DNA of 64,000 bases from Siphonodentalium dalli. Lineage: Eukaryota > Mollusca > Scaphopoda > Gadilida > Siphonodentaliidae. The DNA lies in contig CP136069.1 in assembly GCA_032622095.1 (NCBI GenBank), positions 81,366,958 through 81,430,957 on the forward strand, read 5' to 3'. Under the pieces are notes generated by a model, which worked only from the letters and a program-made list of their open reading frames with translations, was not told where the DNA came from and made no database searches. The translations under genes were made by a program, and so were the position numbers. This document shows, in pieces, positions 1-11,879 of the stretch (the stretch's first letter is position 1; each line of letters opens with the position of its first letter).

Positions 1-560
1 GAGTAAAATCCGAGATGGCTGCTGGCGGCCATGTTTTTTGGCCGAACAACTCCAAAATGACTCGTTCCCATCTACATGACAGTGTTAACATCCATGACAA
101 ATTTCATAAACTTCCGACCAAAACAACGACCTGTAGCCCGCGCCAAAGGATTAGTCATGCAAAGAGTAAAATACAAGATGGCTGCTGACGGCCATGTTTT
201 TTGGCCGAACCACCCCAAAATCACTCGTTCCCATCTACATGTCATTATTAACATCAATGACAAATTTCATGATGATCAGATGAACAGTACAACCTGTAGG
301 CCGCGCCAATGGATTGAATCTTGAAATCCAACATGGCTGCCAACGGCCATGTTTTTTGGCCGAATGACCCCAAAATGACTCGTTCCCATCTACATGTCAA
401 TGTCAACATTCATGACAAATTTCATGAAGATCAGACCAAAGGTACAACTTGTAGCCCGCGCCAAAGGAAATTGTTGACGGACACACGAACACACGGACAC
501 ACGCACACACGGACGACGGACGCCAAACCATGGCAATAGCTCAAACTTACAAGTAAGTTG
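1..560. repeat. Tandem array of a ~160 bp repeat (partial)
   Basis: About three diverged copies of a unit containing 'aagatggctgctggcggcc', 'gaccccaaaatgactcgtt' and 'catgacaaatttcat'. The array closes with an ACACACGGAC-rich stretch and a small hairpin, agctcaaact...agttgagct, near 540-565. A longer array of the same unit with the same closing structure lies at 3338-5010. Short reading frames here are only the repeat read through. Confidence 0.85.
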
Positions 561-575
561 AGCTAAAAATGATAA

Positions 576-835
576 AATTGTCAAAGAATGTAGAAAAATA
601 TTTTTTTAGGCCAACGCATTCTCTTATATATGCGAGGCGACCTATGGTCGACTCGCATATATAAGAGAATGCATTGGCACAGGGCATAACTGTAACCATC
701 ACAATGTGGTCAATGAACCGGTTCCAATGATATCCATATCTGTATGGTGTTATTGAGACAGACCGAAGATATTTTAGGCTGTTGAAGCTTTATTTGGGCG
801 TTTTTGGCCGGTTTGTTGGGTGAAGGGTTAAGGGG
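576..835. repeat. Partial hairpin MITE
   Basis: Contains a near-perfect hairpin at about 610-679 (gcattctcttatatatgcga and its complement around a GCGACCTATGGTCG centre), followed by 'acagggcataactgtaac'. It ends at 'gttgggtgaagggttaa'. The sequence matches the right half of the complete element at 2482-2873, so this is a truncated copy. Confidence 0.75.
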
Positions 836-1489
836 GCACTAATAATTAGCAATAAAGAGCGTTTATTATCAGCTTAAAAGATAGATGGTAACTTTATCCA
901 GACATTGTGTAATTTAAATTACTTGAAGGAGTACTAATAATTTAGTAATTCTTCACACGATTGTCACGCATGTCACACGTTTGTCACCCGTCATTTCTGA
1001 TGGGCGACCCCCTAGTAAAATAATAAATATGAATCAAAGAGCTGTGTCTGGAACACTTCTATAAATTAATGTAGATTTTTTTTTTATTTCAAATTTTCTA
1101 GTATAATATACATATAATCAATATGGGACAATTTACAGCTTGTGGTCATTCAGAGTGTGATCCCATGTGTGATAACTCTATCTAAAAATACTATTGAAAA
1201 AATGTCCCACTTGATTATCACATTTTTTGTAAGCAAATATTGGTATAAAATCCACCTTTAATTGATAAAGCATTTCCGGACAGGTGTTTTTTTACTCATA
1301 TCTATTATTTTATAACCCAGAAGCTATATAGAACGTGTTTAGGAAGAGATAGACCATCTTTAAGTGTATACAAGAGCATCGCTAGGGCGTGGCAAAATAC
1401 GCCCTTTAGCCATTTCGAATTGTACTATCACAAAATAAGATAATACTTTGAGCTTACATTTAAAGAAAATCTGATATACCCCTAATTTC
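836..1489. other. AT-rich stretch, nothing recognised
   Basis: No exon-like segment, hairpin or repeat was recognised. If HMGCL continues leftwards this is intronic DNA of that gene. I saw no trace of the next HMGCL exon. Confidence 0.4.
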
Positions 1490-2275
1490 AATGCCAAAAA
1501 TGTGGTCAAATTCTAAGTCGAAAAATGGCCATAACTCATGTAAAAATAATTAGACAGAACCTATATTCAAACTTGGCGTGTAGTTTTAGCTGGGAAATAC
1601 ACATACCAGCTTTGGTTCAGCTCAAATAATAAAAACTGGAGTTATCGGTCGGAAACCAAAATTCTATAAAGTTGAAAAAGGGCCGTAACTCATGTAAAAA
1701 TAATTGGACGGAACCCATATTCGAACTTGGCCTGTATCTTTAGCTGGGAAATACACATACCAACTTTGGTTCAGATAAAATAATCCAAACTGGAGTTATC
1801 GGTCGGAAACCAAAAATATTAACAGACGGTCAAATTCTAAGACGAAAAAGGGCCGTAACTCATGTAAAAATAATTGGACGGAACCCATATTCGAACTTGG
1901 CCTGTATCTTTAGCTGAGAAATACACATCCCAACTTTGGTTCAGATCAAATAATCCAAACTGGAGTTATCGGTCGGAAACCAAAAATGTTAACAGACAGT
2001 AAAATTCTAAGTCGAAAAAGGGCCGTAACTCATGTAAAAATAATTGGACATAACCCATATTCGAACTTGGCCTGTATCTTTAGCTGGGAAATACACATAC
2101 CAACTTTGGTTCAGATCAAATAATCCAAACTGGAGTTATCGATCGGAAACCAAAAATGTTAACGGACGGACGGACGGCACGACGGACGGACGGACAGACA
2201 GACGGACGGACAGACAGACGGACGGACTGATAACATAATACGACCTTTTTTCAAAAAGGGCGTATAAAAATATAG
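1490..2275. repeat. Tandem repeat of ~170 bp unit with GACG microsatellite
   Basis: About four copies of a unit with 'gggccgtaactcatgtaaa', 'cccatattcgaacttggcc' and 'ggagttatcggtcggaaac', at about 1518, 1674, 1845 and 2018. It ends in a GGAC/AGAC microsatellite at 2159-2226. The combination of a 'gggccataactc' repeat and a GGAC-rich tail recurs at about 9600, 11450, 13090 and 32070. Confidence 0.85.
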
Positions 2276-2303
2276 TAGTTGATCAGAGTAAAATTCAACA
2301 TAC

Positions 2304-2362
2304 TTGCTGAAGGTTTCAGATACTGCAGCAAATATGGCAACTTCCTCTACTCCTGCTTCTAT
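2304..2362 (-). CDS. HMGCL: HMGCL exon (fourth visible)
   Basis: 59 nt (19 codons plus 2 nt), acceptor ctttgtttgcag, donor gtatgt. It encodes [19 protein letters not shown] and splits the next codon in phase 2. It corresponds to the EVVIFGAASE segment of human HMGCL. The next exon is not in the window. Confidence 0.92.
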
Positions 2363-5300
2363 CTGCAAACAAAGTTAGAACACATGATTTTGAATAATCA
2401 ATGAGAGCTTTCCAATGAATGGCAACAAGCCATATTTCCGACTAAATCCTGAAAAATTACCCATAATTCTGCTGTGGTTAACCCTTTACCCAATAGAAGG
2501 GCCCTGTGCCAATGCATTCTCTTATATATGCGAGTCGACCATAGGTCGTCTCGCATATATAAGAGAATGCATTGGCTTAACAGATTAAAAATTATAAAAT
2601 TGTTAAAGAATGTAAGAAAAAATGGTAAAAAGTGTTAAAAAAAGATATTTTTTAGGCCAATGCATTCTCTTATATATGCGAGGCGACCTATGGTCGACTC
2701 GCATATATAAGAGAATGCATTGGCACAGGGCATAACTGTAACTATCACAATGTGGTCAAGGAGCCGGTTCCAATGATATCCATATGTGTATGGTTCTATT
2801 GAGACAGACCGAAGATATTTTAGGCTGTTGAATCTTTATTTGGCCGGTTTTGGCCGGTTTGTTGGGTAAATGGTTAAGGAGTCAATTATTTAGGGCATTA
2901 CTGTAATAAGTAAACTTACTGCAGATTCAAGTCCCTTGACATTAGGTGTTAAAGCTGAATATACAGTTCCTTCTCTTCTCGCTATCCTATGCATTACTTC
3001 TGTGTGGTCAGCCATCTAAATGAGGATGATCTCATAGAATTATTTATGCAATAATAAGTCTCAAAATAAATAAATGTAACATATAATAGAAATTTTAACA
3101 CTATTATATTAGGTCTGCATGGCAAGCACTGTGTCATCTTTCTACTGGCACATAAATAAATTAGAAATTATTCACTGTAAATAAATAAATTAGAAATATT
3201 CACTGAAATTATTGCCAAATGAAAGTGTCAATGACACAGTAGCTCAACTTGGAAAGGGAATAATTTAATGTATTACAGTCAATGGAGCGATTACGAATGT
3301 GGAAAGTTGAATGTCTAATACTAGTTTATAGACATGAAGAGAAAAGTAAAATCCATAATGGCTGCTGGCGGCCATGTTTTCGGCCGAATGACCCCAAAAT
3401 GAGTCGTTCCCATCTACATGTCATCGTTAACATCCATGACAAATTTTATATTGATCAGACTATTAAAAGGTACAACCTGTAGCCCGTGCTAAAGGATTTA
3501 GTCATACAAAGAGTAAAATCCAAGATGGCTGCTGGCGGCAATGTTTTTTAGCCGAATGACCCCAAAATTACTCGTTCCCATCAGGCATCTACATGTCAAT
3601 ATTATCATCCATGACAAATTTCATGATGATCAGACGAACAGTACGACCTGTGGCCCGTGCTAATGGATTAAATTTTGAAATCCAAGATGGCCGCTGGTGG
3701 CCATGTTTTTTGTCCGAATGACCCCAAAATGAGTCGTCCCATCTACATGCCATTATTAACATTCATGACAAATTTTATGATGATCAGACTAAAGGTACAA
3801 CCTGTAGCCCGTGCTAAAGGATTTAGTCATACAAAAAGTAAAATCCAAGATGGCTGCTGGCGACCATGTTTTTTGGCCGAATGACCCCAAAATTACTCGT
3901 TCCCATCTACATGTCAATATTATCATCCATGACAAATTTCATGATGATCAGACGAACAGTACGACCTGTGGCCCGTGCTAATGGACTAAATTTTGAAATC
4001 CAAGATGGCCACTGTTGGCCATGTTTTTTGTCCGAATGACCCCAAAATGACTCGTTCCCATCTACATTCCAATTTCAACAGCCATGACAAATTTTATGAT
4101 GATCAGAATAAAGGTACGACCTGTAGCCCGTGCTAAATGATTTAGTCATACAAAGAGTAAAATCCAAGATGGCTGCTGGCGACCATGTTTTTTGGCCGAA
4201 TGACCCCAAAATTACTCGTTCCCATCTACATGTCAATATTATCATCCATGACAAATTTCATGAAGATCAGACTAACAGTACGACCTGTGCCCGTGCTAAT
4301 CGATTAAATTTTGAAATCCAAGATGGCCACTGGCAGCCATGTTTTTTGTCCGAATGACCCCAAAATGACTCGTTCCCATCTACATTCCAATTTCAACAGC
4401 CATGACAAATTTTATGACGATCAGACTAAAGGTACGACCTGTAGCCCGTGCTAAAGGATTTAGTCATACAAAGAGTAAAATCCAAGATGGCTGCTGGCGG
4501 CCATGTTTTTTGGCCGAATGACCCCAAAATGACTCGTTCCCATATACATGTAATTATTAACATTCTTGACAAATTTTATGATGATCAGACTAAAAGTACG
4601 ACCTGTAGCCCGTGCTAAAGAATTTAGTCATACAAAGAGTAAAATCCAAGATGGCTGCTGGCGGCCATGTTTTTGGGCCAAATAACCCCAAAATTACTCG
4701 TTCCCATCTACATGTCAATATTAACATCCATGACAAATTTCATAATAGTACGGCCTGTAGCCCATGCTAATGGATTGAATTTTGAAATCCAAGATGGCTG
4801 CTGGCGGCCATGTTTTTTTTCCGAATGACCCCAAAATTAATCATTCTGGTCTAAATGTTGATGTCAACAGCTATGACAAATTTCATAATGATCCGACCAA
4901 AGGTACGACCTGTAGCCTGCATTGTTGACGCCCTACGTACACACGCACACACGGACGACGGTCGACAAAGCCATGGCAATAGCTCAAACTTTACAAAGTA
5001 AAGTTGAGCTAATAATTATAAAGTGTATAAATCCATGGATTGGATAATAAAATGAAGCTTTTAATGTTTTAGATATATTTCACAAATTCTGAAGTGTGCA
5101 ATGTAGACTAGATATATTTAACCCTTTCAGTGCCAGGGGCCGATCTCATCGACCCTAATTTACAGTCTGTAAAATCGGCCCTAAAAAAATAAAATAAAAT
5201 AAAATTTGTTTGTTAGATTTAAATTTTTTTTATTAAAATTGTAAAAAATAATAACAAATGATGAAAAATTGTTAGGCCAATGCATTCTCTTATATATGCG

Positions 5301-7660
5301 AGGCGGCCTATGGTCGACTCGCATATAAAAGAGAATGCATTGGCACAGGGTATATGGGTTGATACAAAAATCGGACCTGGCACTCAAAGGGTTAAAATAG
5401 ATGTAATTGATAATTATATGGATGAGTGATTCTGAAGAATGGTGTTTGTTGGTCACATCATGATCACTTGGTCACACGGTGACCCAACAGGTGAAACATA
5501 CAGAGTGTGTGATAGTTAAATTCAGGATGTGGCAATCATGAGGAACTTGAACTAGGAGTCTTAATTTTCGCTTTGTAGTGAACAACTATAAGAATTTTTA
5601 ACTTTGCAAATGACAAATTACTTGGAAATCATTTAAATTTAAATTATATTATTTTCTAGTCAACCAAATAAAAAATTTCTATTGAAGAGTGCTTTAAATT
5701 CTCATTGAATCCATTAGTTTTAAGATGTAAATTCACTCCTGGAAGATATTTTCCATGACTCTCAATGTTGAATAGGTCAACCCTATGTCACCATGGTTAA
5801 ACAGCATACCTGTGGAACCCACTTCGGGGATACAAAGCTGGTAGCCTCAATAACAGGAATACCAGATGCTGAGAGTCTGTCGATAAATTCCACTTTGACA
5901 TCTGTGGGTACGATTGTCTGAAAACAATACGATCATGCTAGTATTAGATACCATGGGGTCGAGGTAACCAGATGCTATTACAAGAAGCTTATCCAGCAAA
6001 TTCAAGCAATGCAATCTGATCTGACATACCGTTCCCTTCCATGACTGGAGCTTCCTGAAGTTTTGAGAAAACCCTGTGCCGATGCATTCTCTTATATATT
6101 AAAGCGAGTCTCCCATAGGGAGCCTCGCATTTATAAGAGAATACATCGGTCTAACAATAGTTACCATGTAAGCCAGAGCATTCTCTTATATATGCAAGGC
6201 TCCCTATGGGAGACTCACTTATGTACGAGAATGCACTGACATATGGTTATTAATGCTGCACCAGGGCAGCTCCCGTCATGAAAGGGTTATAGTTTCCATT
6301 CTATAGTTTTTTAACTCAAATATTAAGGCTATTTTGTTTTTATTTTGTTCGTTTACGAATTCTCCTACCCAAAAAATCACTGGAGCAGAAAAAAGCCATA
6401 TTTGCAATCAGCCCTTATTTTCTTTCCTCCTAGTCTAATAGGGCCTATAGCTAAAAGAACAAAACATAGTAATAATAGTTATTGAGCCATGCTATCAAAT
6501 AAAAATACAATGTATATCTGATTGGCTGTAATTGGGATTAAACTCCTAGAAATTCCCTTGTACACCAGTGTGAACACCAGTCAGAAGAAGCTTTTCTGAA
6601 TAATCGTAGTACCAGCTACATATGCTAACCTATTCTCTGATGTCCTTCTTTCGGATCTATTATGAACTCATTTCACCATTTTGTCTAAAATTGATATGTA
6701 TATTAGATTCAATTTAAGATTTTTGTTTATCTTCCAACCAAATCAATTGAAAAATTTAAATATTCAAATTTTATTTTTTTATTTTTTTCCCTCCACCTAC
6801 CCTATATTTTTAAATAATTATCTGTAAACCAACATATAACATTAAAATATCAATGACACTATAGCTCAACCTGGAGAGGGAACAATGTCATACATTACAC
6901 TCAATGGAGCGATGATGTATGCAGAAAGTTCAAACGTAAAAGTAATACCAGAGGTCAACCCAAAGAGCCATATCAATTGGATAAAAAATGGTGGGTGTAG
7001 GGCATGCTCAAGAACTAGTATTTAGTCATGCAAAGAGTAAAATCCCAGATGGCTGCCTGCAACAATATTTTTGATCAAAAATCGTTCAAATTTGATAGCT
7101 CCAATCTAGAGGTAATCGTAATCATGCCTGTAAATTTTCAAAAAATTCTCCAATAAATGCGGGCTGCAAGGTGTGCCCGAAGGTCACCCCGAAGATTCAT
7201 GTCATGTTTGGTGAGAGCTGTGACCTGCGGGTAAATTAACTAATAATTTAGATGACAGTAATTTGAGTGAATTAGATTTAAGCATACAGTATTTTCTATA
7301 ATTTCTTTGATATCTAAATCAGAACAAAATAGCATACCTGGGTTGTAAAGTTTAATATTATTGATTTGAAATGGCATTATTGTTGCAAAATTGTCTAGAT
7401 TAAAACTTTTTTTGCCCAGGCCGATTTCTTCCACCCAGACAAAAATATTGTAAGGTAACTTTTCCTTAAGTACATGAATTGTGATGAAAACCCATGGCCG
7501 AGATATATGCCCAGACAGATGGACAAATTCAACCAGTATACCCCCCCCCCATTTGTCTTCGAAAAGTGGCAGTATAACAACTGAGAGATACCTTTTCATT
7601 CTGTAATCCATCTCTGGGACCAACTTCTACGACTTTAACATATTTTGGGAGACCAGACAT
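2304..7660 (-). CDS. HMGCL: Hydroxymethylglutaryl-CoA lyase, partial (4 internal exons)
   Basis: HMG-CoA lyase cleaves HMG-CoA to acetyl-CoA and acetoacetate, the last step of leucine breakdown and ketogenesis. It is usually mitochondrial. Four minus-strand exons (7592-7660, 5810-5917, 2920-3015, 2304-2362) carry consecutive parts of the TIM-barrel domain, 110 full codons in all. The first has [14 protein letters not shown], with the catalytic Arg and metal-binding Asp. The next has [15 protein letters not shown], with the conserved Glu. Then come MADHTEVM...[11 protein letters not shown] and [14 protein letters not shown]. All borders are GT...AG and phases agree (0, 0, 0, then 2). The exon with the expected targeting peptide was not found, so mitochondrial location is inferred from the family; a cytosolic HMGCLL1-type paralogue is not excluded. 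The exons with the later metal ligands and active-site Cys lie beyond position 1. Confidence 0.93.
2482..2873. mobile_element. TTAA-flanked hairpin MITE (piggyBac-type ends)
   Basis: 392 bp flanked by TTAA at 2478-2481 and 2874-2877. The ends are CCCTTTACCCAA and the complement of CCATTTACCCAA. Inside are two near-perfect hairpins (about 2507-2576 and 2656-2725) built on gcattctcttatatatgcga. TTAA duplication with CCCTTT-like ends fits a non-autonomous piggyBac-type element. It sits in an HMGCL intron, inside an older repeat also present at about 32160-32340. Confidence 0.8.
2920..3015 (-). CDS. HMGCL: HMGCL exon (third visible)
   Basis: 32 codons, acceptor ctcatttag, donor gtaagt. The peptide begins [11 protein letters not shown] and ends [11 protein letters not shown], matching the barrel segment after SPKWVPQ in the family. 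Phase 0 at both ends. A TTAA-flanked MITE ends about 45 bp past its donor. Confidence 0.95.
3241..5010. repeat. Element bounded by AGCTCAAC ends, filled with ~160 bp tandem repeats
   Basis: Starts at agctcaacttgg and ends at aagttgagct, short inverted ends. About ten tandem copies of the 1-560 unit lie between 3338 and 4930, followed by an ACACACGGAC tail and a hairpin. The whole lies in an HMGCL intron. A diverged start of the same family is at about 6851. Superfamily unknown. Confidence 0.75.
5122..5391. mobile_element. TTAA-flanked MITE with palindromic core
   Basis: 270 bp between TTAA at 5118-5121 and 5392-5395. The TIRs are CCCTTTCAGTGCCAGG and the complement of CCCTTTGAGTGCCAGG. The centre carries the hairpin gcattctcttatatatgcga (about 5275-5345) shared with 2482-2873. 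A piggyBac-type MITE is the best fit. It lies in an HMGCL intron. Confidence 0.85.
5810..5917 (-). CDS. HMGCL: HMGCL exon (second visible)
   Basis: 36 codons between acceptor gtattgttttcag and donor gtatgc. The peptide runs [15 protein letters not shown] through [12 protein letters not shown], close to the animal HMG-CoA lyase sequence, with the conserved Glu of the VIE-T-SF motif. Phase 0 at both ends. Confidence 0.95.
6031..6290. mobile_element. Decayed twin-hairpin MITE
   Basis: Two hairpins (about 6075-6152 and 6171-6241) between 'catgactggagcttcctga' and 'gggcagctcccgtcatgaa'. It is the same element as the intact copy at 58136-58389, but here the flanking TTAA sites are no longer recognisable. 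Intronic to HMGCL. Confidence 0.75.
6291..7591. other. HMGCL intron, mostly unrecognised, with one diverged repeat
   Basis: AT-rich. About 6845-7230 holds a diverged single copy of the AGCTCAAC element (agctcaacctggagaggg, then 'aatcccagatggctgcc'). Nothing else was recognised. Confidence 0.5.
7592..7660 (-). CDS. HMGCL: HMGCL exon with GPRDGLQ active-site motif
   Basis: 23 codons, preceded by acceptor ttatattacag and followed by donor gtatct. It begins with an in-frame ATG (MSGLPKYVK...), but in this family that position is the junction after the targeting exon, so the ATG is probably not the start. It contains GPRDGLQ, the Arg-Asp pair used in catalysis and metal binding. Confidence 0.92.
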
Positions 7661-8700
7661 CTGTAATATAACATGTTGAAGAGGTTACTCTCACCGAAAT
7701 AGGATAAGGCGACACCAATTTAATTAGCAGGTTTACGAATCTGCTGACAACTTTTTTGTACTGAAATTGCAAAAAAATCCAAAAAAGAAATAATAGGAAA
7801 ATTAGAATAATTGAGATAATAAGGCCAAAAAAAAAAAGTTTTTTGATTCTCGGGCATAGCCTCGTCTGGAAAAATGGCCCTCGTTGAACCATTTTATTAC
7901 GAATTTCAATTTGACCGAAGCTGTCAAATGATAACACGAAAATAGGAAACTAGAAAACATAAATTATTTGTTTCAAACATCGAATATTATAGACATGTGT
8001 TAGTATTCAAAAAACAGACACTAGGCAAGATAACTACCAGGTATATTGTCACCACAAGCTGCCCAAACCCCAAGTATTGGCGTTGTGTTTGCTGGTTTAA
8101 TATAATAATATTTGAAGTTTTTATGGTTAGCATGTATAGTTACTATAGTATAGATGGATAAATATTAAAGTATATAGATAGATATAAATAGATATATACT
8201 ATAAAAGGTACATACATATTTCAAATATATCAACAATAGTAATTTGAAATATACATTGTGTCTATATATCATTCTGGTAAATCCTATAATAGGCTATATG
8301 ATATAGGATAGTACAATGTCATATTTATGTCATTCTTTATTTAGATTTGATGTACGGGTAGTACAATGTGATAATTGGTAATTCTTTATAGTGGAATACA
8401 TTAGTTTATACAAAACAATGTTCTCCTTAGGTAGCAGTACACGATTTCATGGGTTGTAGGGGGTCTGAAAAATAGAAATATAAGTATCTGGGGGGCATAA
8501 CGGCCAGTGTAGCCTGTGTTAACTGTGTCATTACTGGTTTGAAGGTTTATTTATTTTACAAAACTGGGAAAGTTCTCAAAAAAGTGAAAAATTTGGATAC
8601 GCAACAGGGTTTTCGTATTCAGTGAAGGCCAACTCTGTGTTATTGATTACAGGAAAATAGCCCGATTTCTCTCCCCTGAATTCTGTCATCTGGGCTCGCA
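7661..8700. other. Sequence upstream of visible HMGCL exons, no exon recognised
   Basis: The first HMGCL exon should lie here or further right on the minus strand, but no convincing ATG exon with a phase 0 donor was found. The stretch at about 7790-7880 (pyrimidine-rich next to 'gcccgagaatc') recurs in altered form at about 9735-9840, so it is repeat-derived. Confidence 0.4.
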
Positions 8701-8859
8701 AGACTTTTTTTTTCAAATTGATACGATAACTTTTTTTCTATTTCAAATATTTCTCAGCTCTAGCATAGCTCTATCAGGTGGAAGAATCTTATTTACTGAC
8801 ATTCGCTCTGTCATGGTCTGTTTTTGGGTTGAAAATGGCCAATTTGAGTAAAAAAATGG

Positions 8860-9665
8860 GTAAAATTGAGCGGTTCGTGTGTGCTAACCAAGGGGCATAA
8901 CTCAATGACAAACTGTACGAAGAACCAAAAGTACATTTAAATGATTACACCTAAAATTTCTGTCGAAATTAAAACATGCTTGATGGGATATATGCCAACG
9001 ATAATGGCTTAGCATTGATTTGAAGTACAGTACCCCCCTCCCAGGTTGGCAAAATTGCTGGAAACCTTAGATTTTCTTAACCTGGGAAGGTATAACAAGA
9101 GGTACGCTGTCGCGTGGCATTTGCCCCCGACCGTAGCAATTCGGATTAAGCATGGACGAAACTGCGGATATCCGTGGAGGTCTATATGACCATTCCAAAA
9201 GAAGTTCGTACAATCATCACTTCTAGAAATTCCGGAAACCCAAAAACAAGCGATCCGGAAACCCAAAAACAAGCGAAAATTCAAATTTTCTAAGTTGAAA
9301 AAAGGGCCATAACTCTGGCAAAAATCATCAGATCATACCCAAATTCGCACTTGAAATGTATTTTCATATAACTGATTCACAAAAATACGGGATTTGCAAT
9401 CGTACCACCAAAGCTCACGCTATCATCTGGAAACCCAAAAATCAAGAGAAAAATTGAATTTTCTAAGTAAAAAAAGGGCCATAACTCTGGTGAAAATGGG
9501 TGGACAAAACCCGCGCTATGCATGTAGCTGTTCCCCCATGCTGCTCTATCACCATACGAAATATCAGCTAAATCTGCCCAGCGGTTGCTGAACAATAATG
9601 CAAAATGTTTGTACGGACGTACGTACAGAGACGTCGACTATATACCCGCCGACTTCAAGTCGGGG
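8860..9665. repeat. 'gggccataactc' type interspersed repeat
   Basis: Two to three diverged units of 'aaaaagggccataactctgg', each followed by 'cccaaattcgcactt'-like and 'ggaaacccaaaaatcaag'-like segments. It ends near 'gtacggacgtacgtacag' and a small hairpin, cccgccgacttcaagtcggggg. Related copies are at 1490-2275, 11215-11500 and 31690-32110. Confidence 0.7.
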
Positions 9666-9905
9666 GCTTAATAACCCATGCTAACTATGGGCATTATCCC
9701 CATAACAAAAATAAAAAATAAAAATAAAACCATCGCTCCCTCATCGATTCTCAAAAAAAATTGCCCGAGAATCAAAATACTTTTTTTGTTTGGCCTAATG
9801 TGTTGATTTTATTTCTTTTTATAAGCAAAAAATTATTTCAAGTGAATGATTCAGATTTTTATTCACCAGGAGCTCTCAATCAGTATTGTCAAGACCTGCC
9901 TTGGT

Positions 9906-9930
9906 TCCCCCCCCCCCCCCCCCCCCACCA
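9906..9930. repeat. Poly-C tract
   Basis: An uninterrupted run of about twenty C residues followed by CACCACAAG. Similar runs occur near 45977, 52192 and 60018. Confidence 0.9.
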
Positions 9931-10229
9931 CAAGTGGCAATATAGTAGCGAGCCAAGAGTGTATCAACTCAAGATCGTTCCAGCCAATCATGACTAACAC
10001 GGAGTAATACTAACATTCATTCTTCGTGAGAACGATCAGAGCAAGACTACTAAACAGTTCGCTGTACTGTGGCTAGCCATACATGATTAGTGCACATAAG
10101 TCATAATACCTGTACATTATGGTTAGAAGGAACTAAATGTTTTCCATAGGCCACAGTGTTAACGTTTGACCACGCCCATACTAAATTCTAGAGTTCCGAA
10201 GTGCACGATGCTTGCGTTCGTGAAGACCA

Positions 10230-10530
10230 ACACTTTGGGCATCTGTTTGCATAGAGGAGAACCTTTCCAGCCACGCCTTTTTCAACGAGAGGCCGATCAC
10301 GATCGGCAGATGTTAACCCATCCCTTGGCGATAAAAATTAAATATGATCGGATAAATGAGAGTTTTGGTGTTGAATTATAGAGTATACTGTTATGTACTA
10401 TTATAGACAAATGCACATAACACAAATTATTGGAATTTATGGGTCACTGGCATTTATATAAGAGAATGCACTGGTACAGGATATGTAATGCTAAACCGCC
10501 ACAGCCAGCAAGCCCATGGGTTAAATGTGT
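10230..10530. repeat. Interspersed repeat with half hairpin
   Basis: Includes 'gccgatcacgatcggcaga', 'aagggatgggtt' (as complement) and 'gttatgtactattatagac', and then a half copy of the 'ataagagaatgcactgg' hairpin. The same sequence in the opposite orientation flanks the insertion at 34542-35505, so this locus shows the uninterrupted form of that site. Confidence 0.7.
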
Positions 10531-11214
10531 AGGTGTGACCTGGACATGGAATACTTGGGTTAAGAGAGTCCAATTTAAGTTTACAATAATAATGTGTCCT
10601 AGTATACAGATAAGCAACCTCACCACTGACCCATTAATATCAATTATATAGCAGAGCTGTCAAAATATCACAGGAATTGTTTATGTTGAACACTGACCTC
10701 TCTATTAATCCAATAACAATTATAATGATATCAGATCATCTGAAGATATAACTCTGCAGCACAGATGTCCAAGTCTACTGTTAATATCATGTGATGTTTA
10801 TTGTTGAATCTTTATTTTAAATTAGATGCCATAGCCTTATGTATCAGATTATTTGCACATTGGCATAAGAGACATCAGAAAATAATATAGCCTTATCAAT
10901 AGCTAAGTAGTCCAAAGGCAATTGGTGAATTAGATTTAATGTTGCTCCAAACAGATTTACCAGTACATAACACAAGATTTTGGACCGATTTAATCAAATT
11001 TGGTGTGGTGATTCGGGGTACCCTTGGCAGAGTTATAATGGTGTTAGTTTTTCAATTTTTTTTAACTTATTTAAAAAAATTAAAGGGACACATTGGAAAT
11101 CTTTTTATCATAATCATCAATATCTAAACAAATGACAATGTCAATGACATTTTTTTTATTATTATTATAAAAGTTAAAAATAAATTTTTTTTTTAAATCG
11201 ATTTTTTTTTTTTT
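10531..11214. other. Unrecognised intergenic stretch
   Basis: AT-rich with T and A runs near 11145-11215. No gene, hairpin or known repeat was recognised. Confidence 0.4.
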
Positions 11215-11540
11215 AAATTCTCGAAAAAGGGTCATAACTCCTTTAAAATTAATCGGATCAAACCCATATTCGGACTCAATCTGTATTTTGGGCTGTGAAA
11301 CTCACTTCCAAATTTGGTTGCAATCAGATAAAAATGTTTGAGTTATGGCAGAATGCGTGAATTCTAAGTTGAAAAAGGGCCATAACTCTGGTTTCGATCG
11401 GATAGAAAATGTTTGAGTTATCGCATTACTCGTAAAGTGTCTACAGACAGACATACAGACAGACGGACAGACGGACGAACGACGAGTGGTCAATCCGGGC
11501 AACAACACTATGTTTACCATACTATGGTATGGGTAAACAT
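11215..11540. repeat. 'gggtcataactcc' repeat with CAGACAGACGGAC tail
   Basis: Two diverged units starting 'gaaaaagggtcataactcc' and 'gaaaaagggccataactct', then a short (CAGACAGACGGAC) tail and an inverted pair around 'tgtttaccatactatgg'. Same superfamily of repeats as 1490-2275. Confidence 0.7.
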
Positions 11541-11879
11541 AAAAACCAACATACGTTTTCCACACTACAGAATTTGACAGTCTGACGAAAGCCGATACAC
11601 TGCCACAATATCCAGCCATTGTTTGGACATGAACGCATTTCAGACTAGGAAACCCCCTTTTTTACATGCTATGGATATTATAATTAGTAAATTTATTTGA
11701 CATATTATTCGCCAATCGTGCAACAGAATTTTTTTAACTCTAATCGAGATTGGGTGTAAAAATGAAAGGGACGTAATTCTACTTATTTAGTTCCTTTTAA
11801 CCTAAAATAACCCAAGTTATAAGAAATATCAACAGAAAGCTGGTGGCAGTATATTTATATATTCATTTATATGAAGTCT

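Noticed and set aside
7240-7623. 127-codon minus-strand frame
   Set aside because: It overlaps the HMGCL exon 7592-7660 in a different frame and runs into the intron, with no recognisable domain.
7635-7937. Candidate first exon of HMGCL (frame with MVQRGPFFQTRL)
   Set aside because: It looks like a targeting peptide at first, but no phase 0 donor follows, and the adjacent sequence is a repeat also found at 9.7-9.8 kb.
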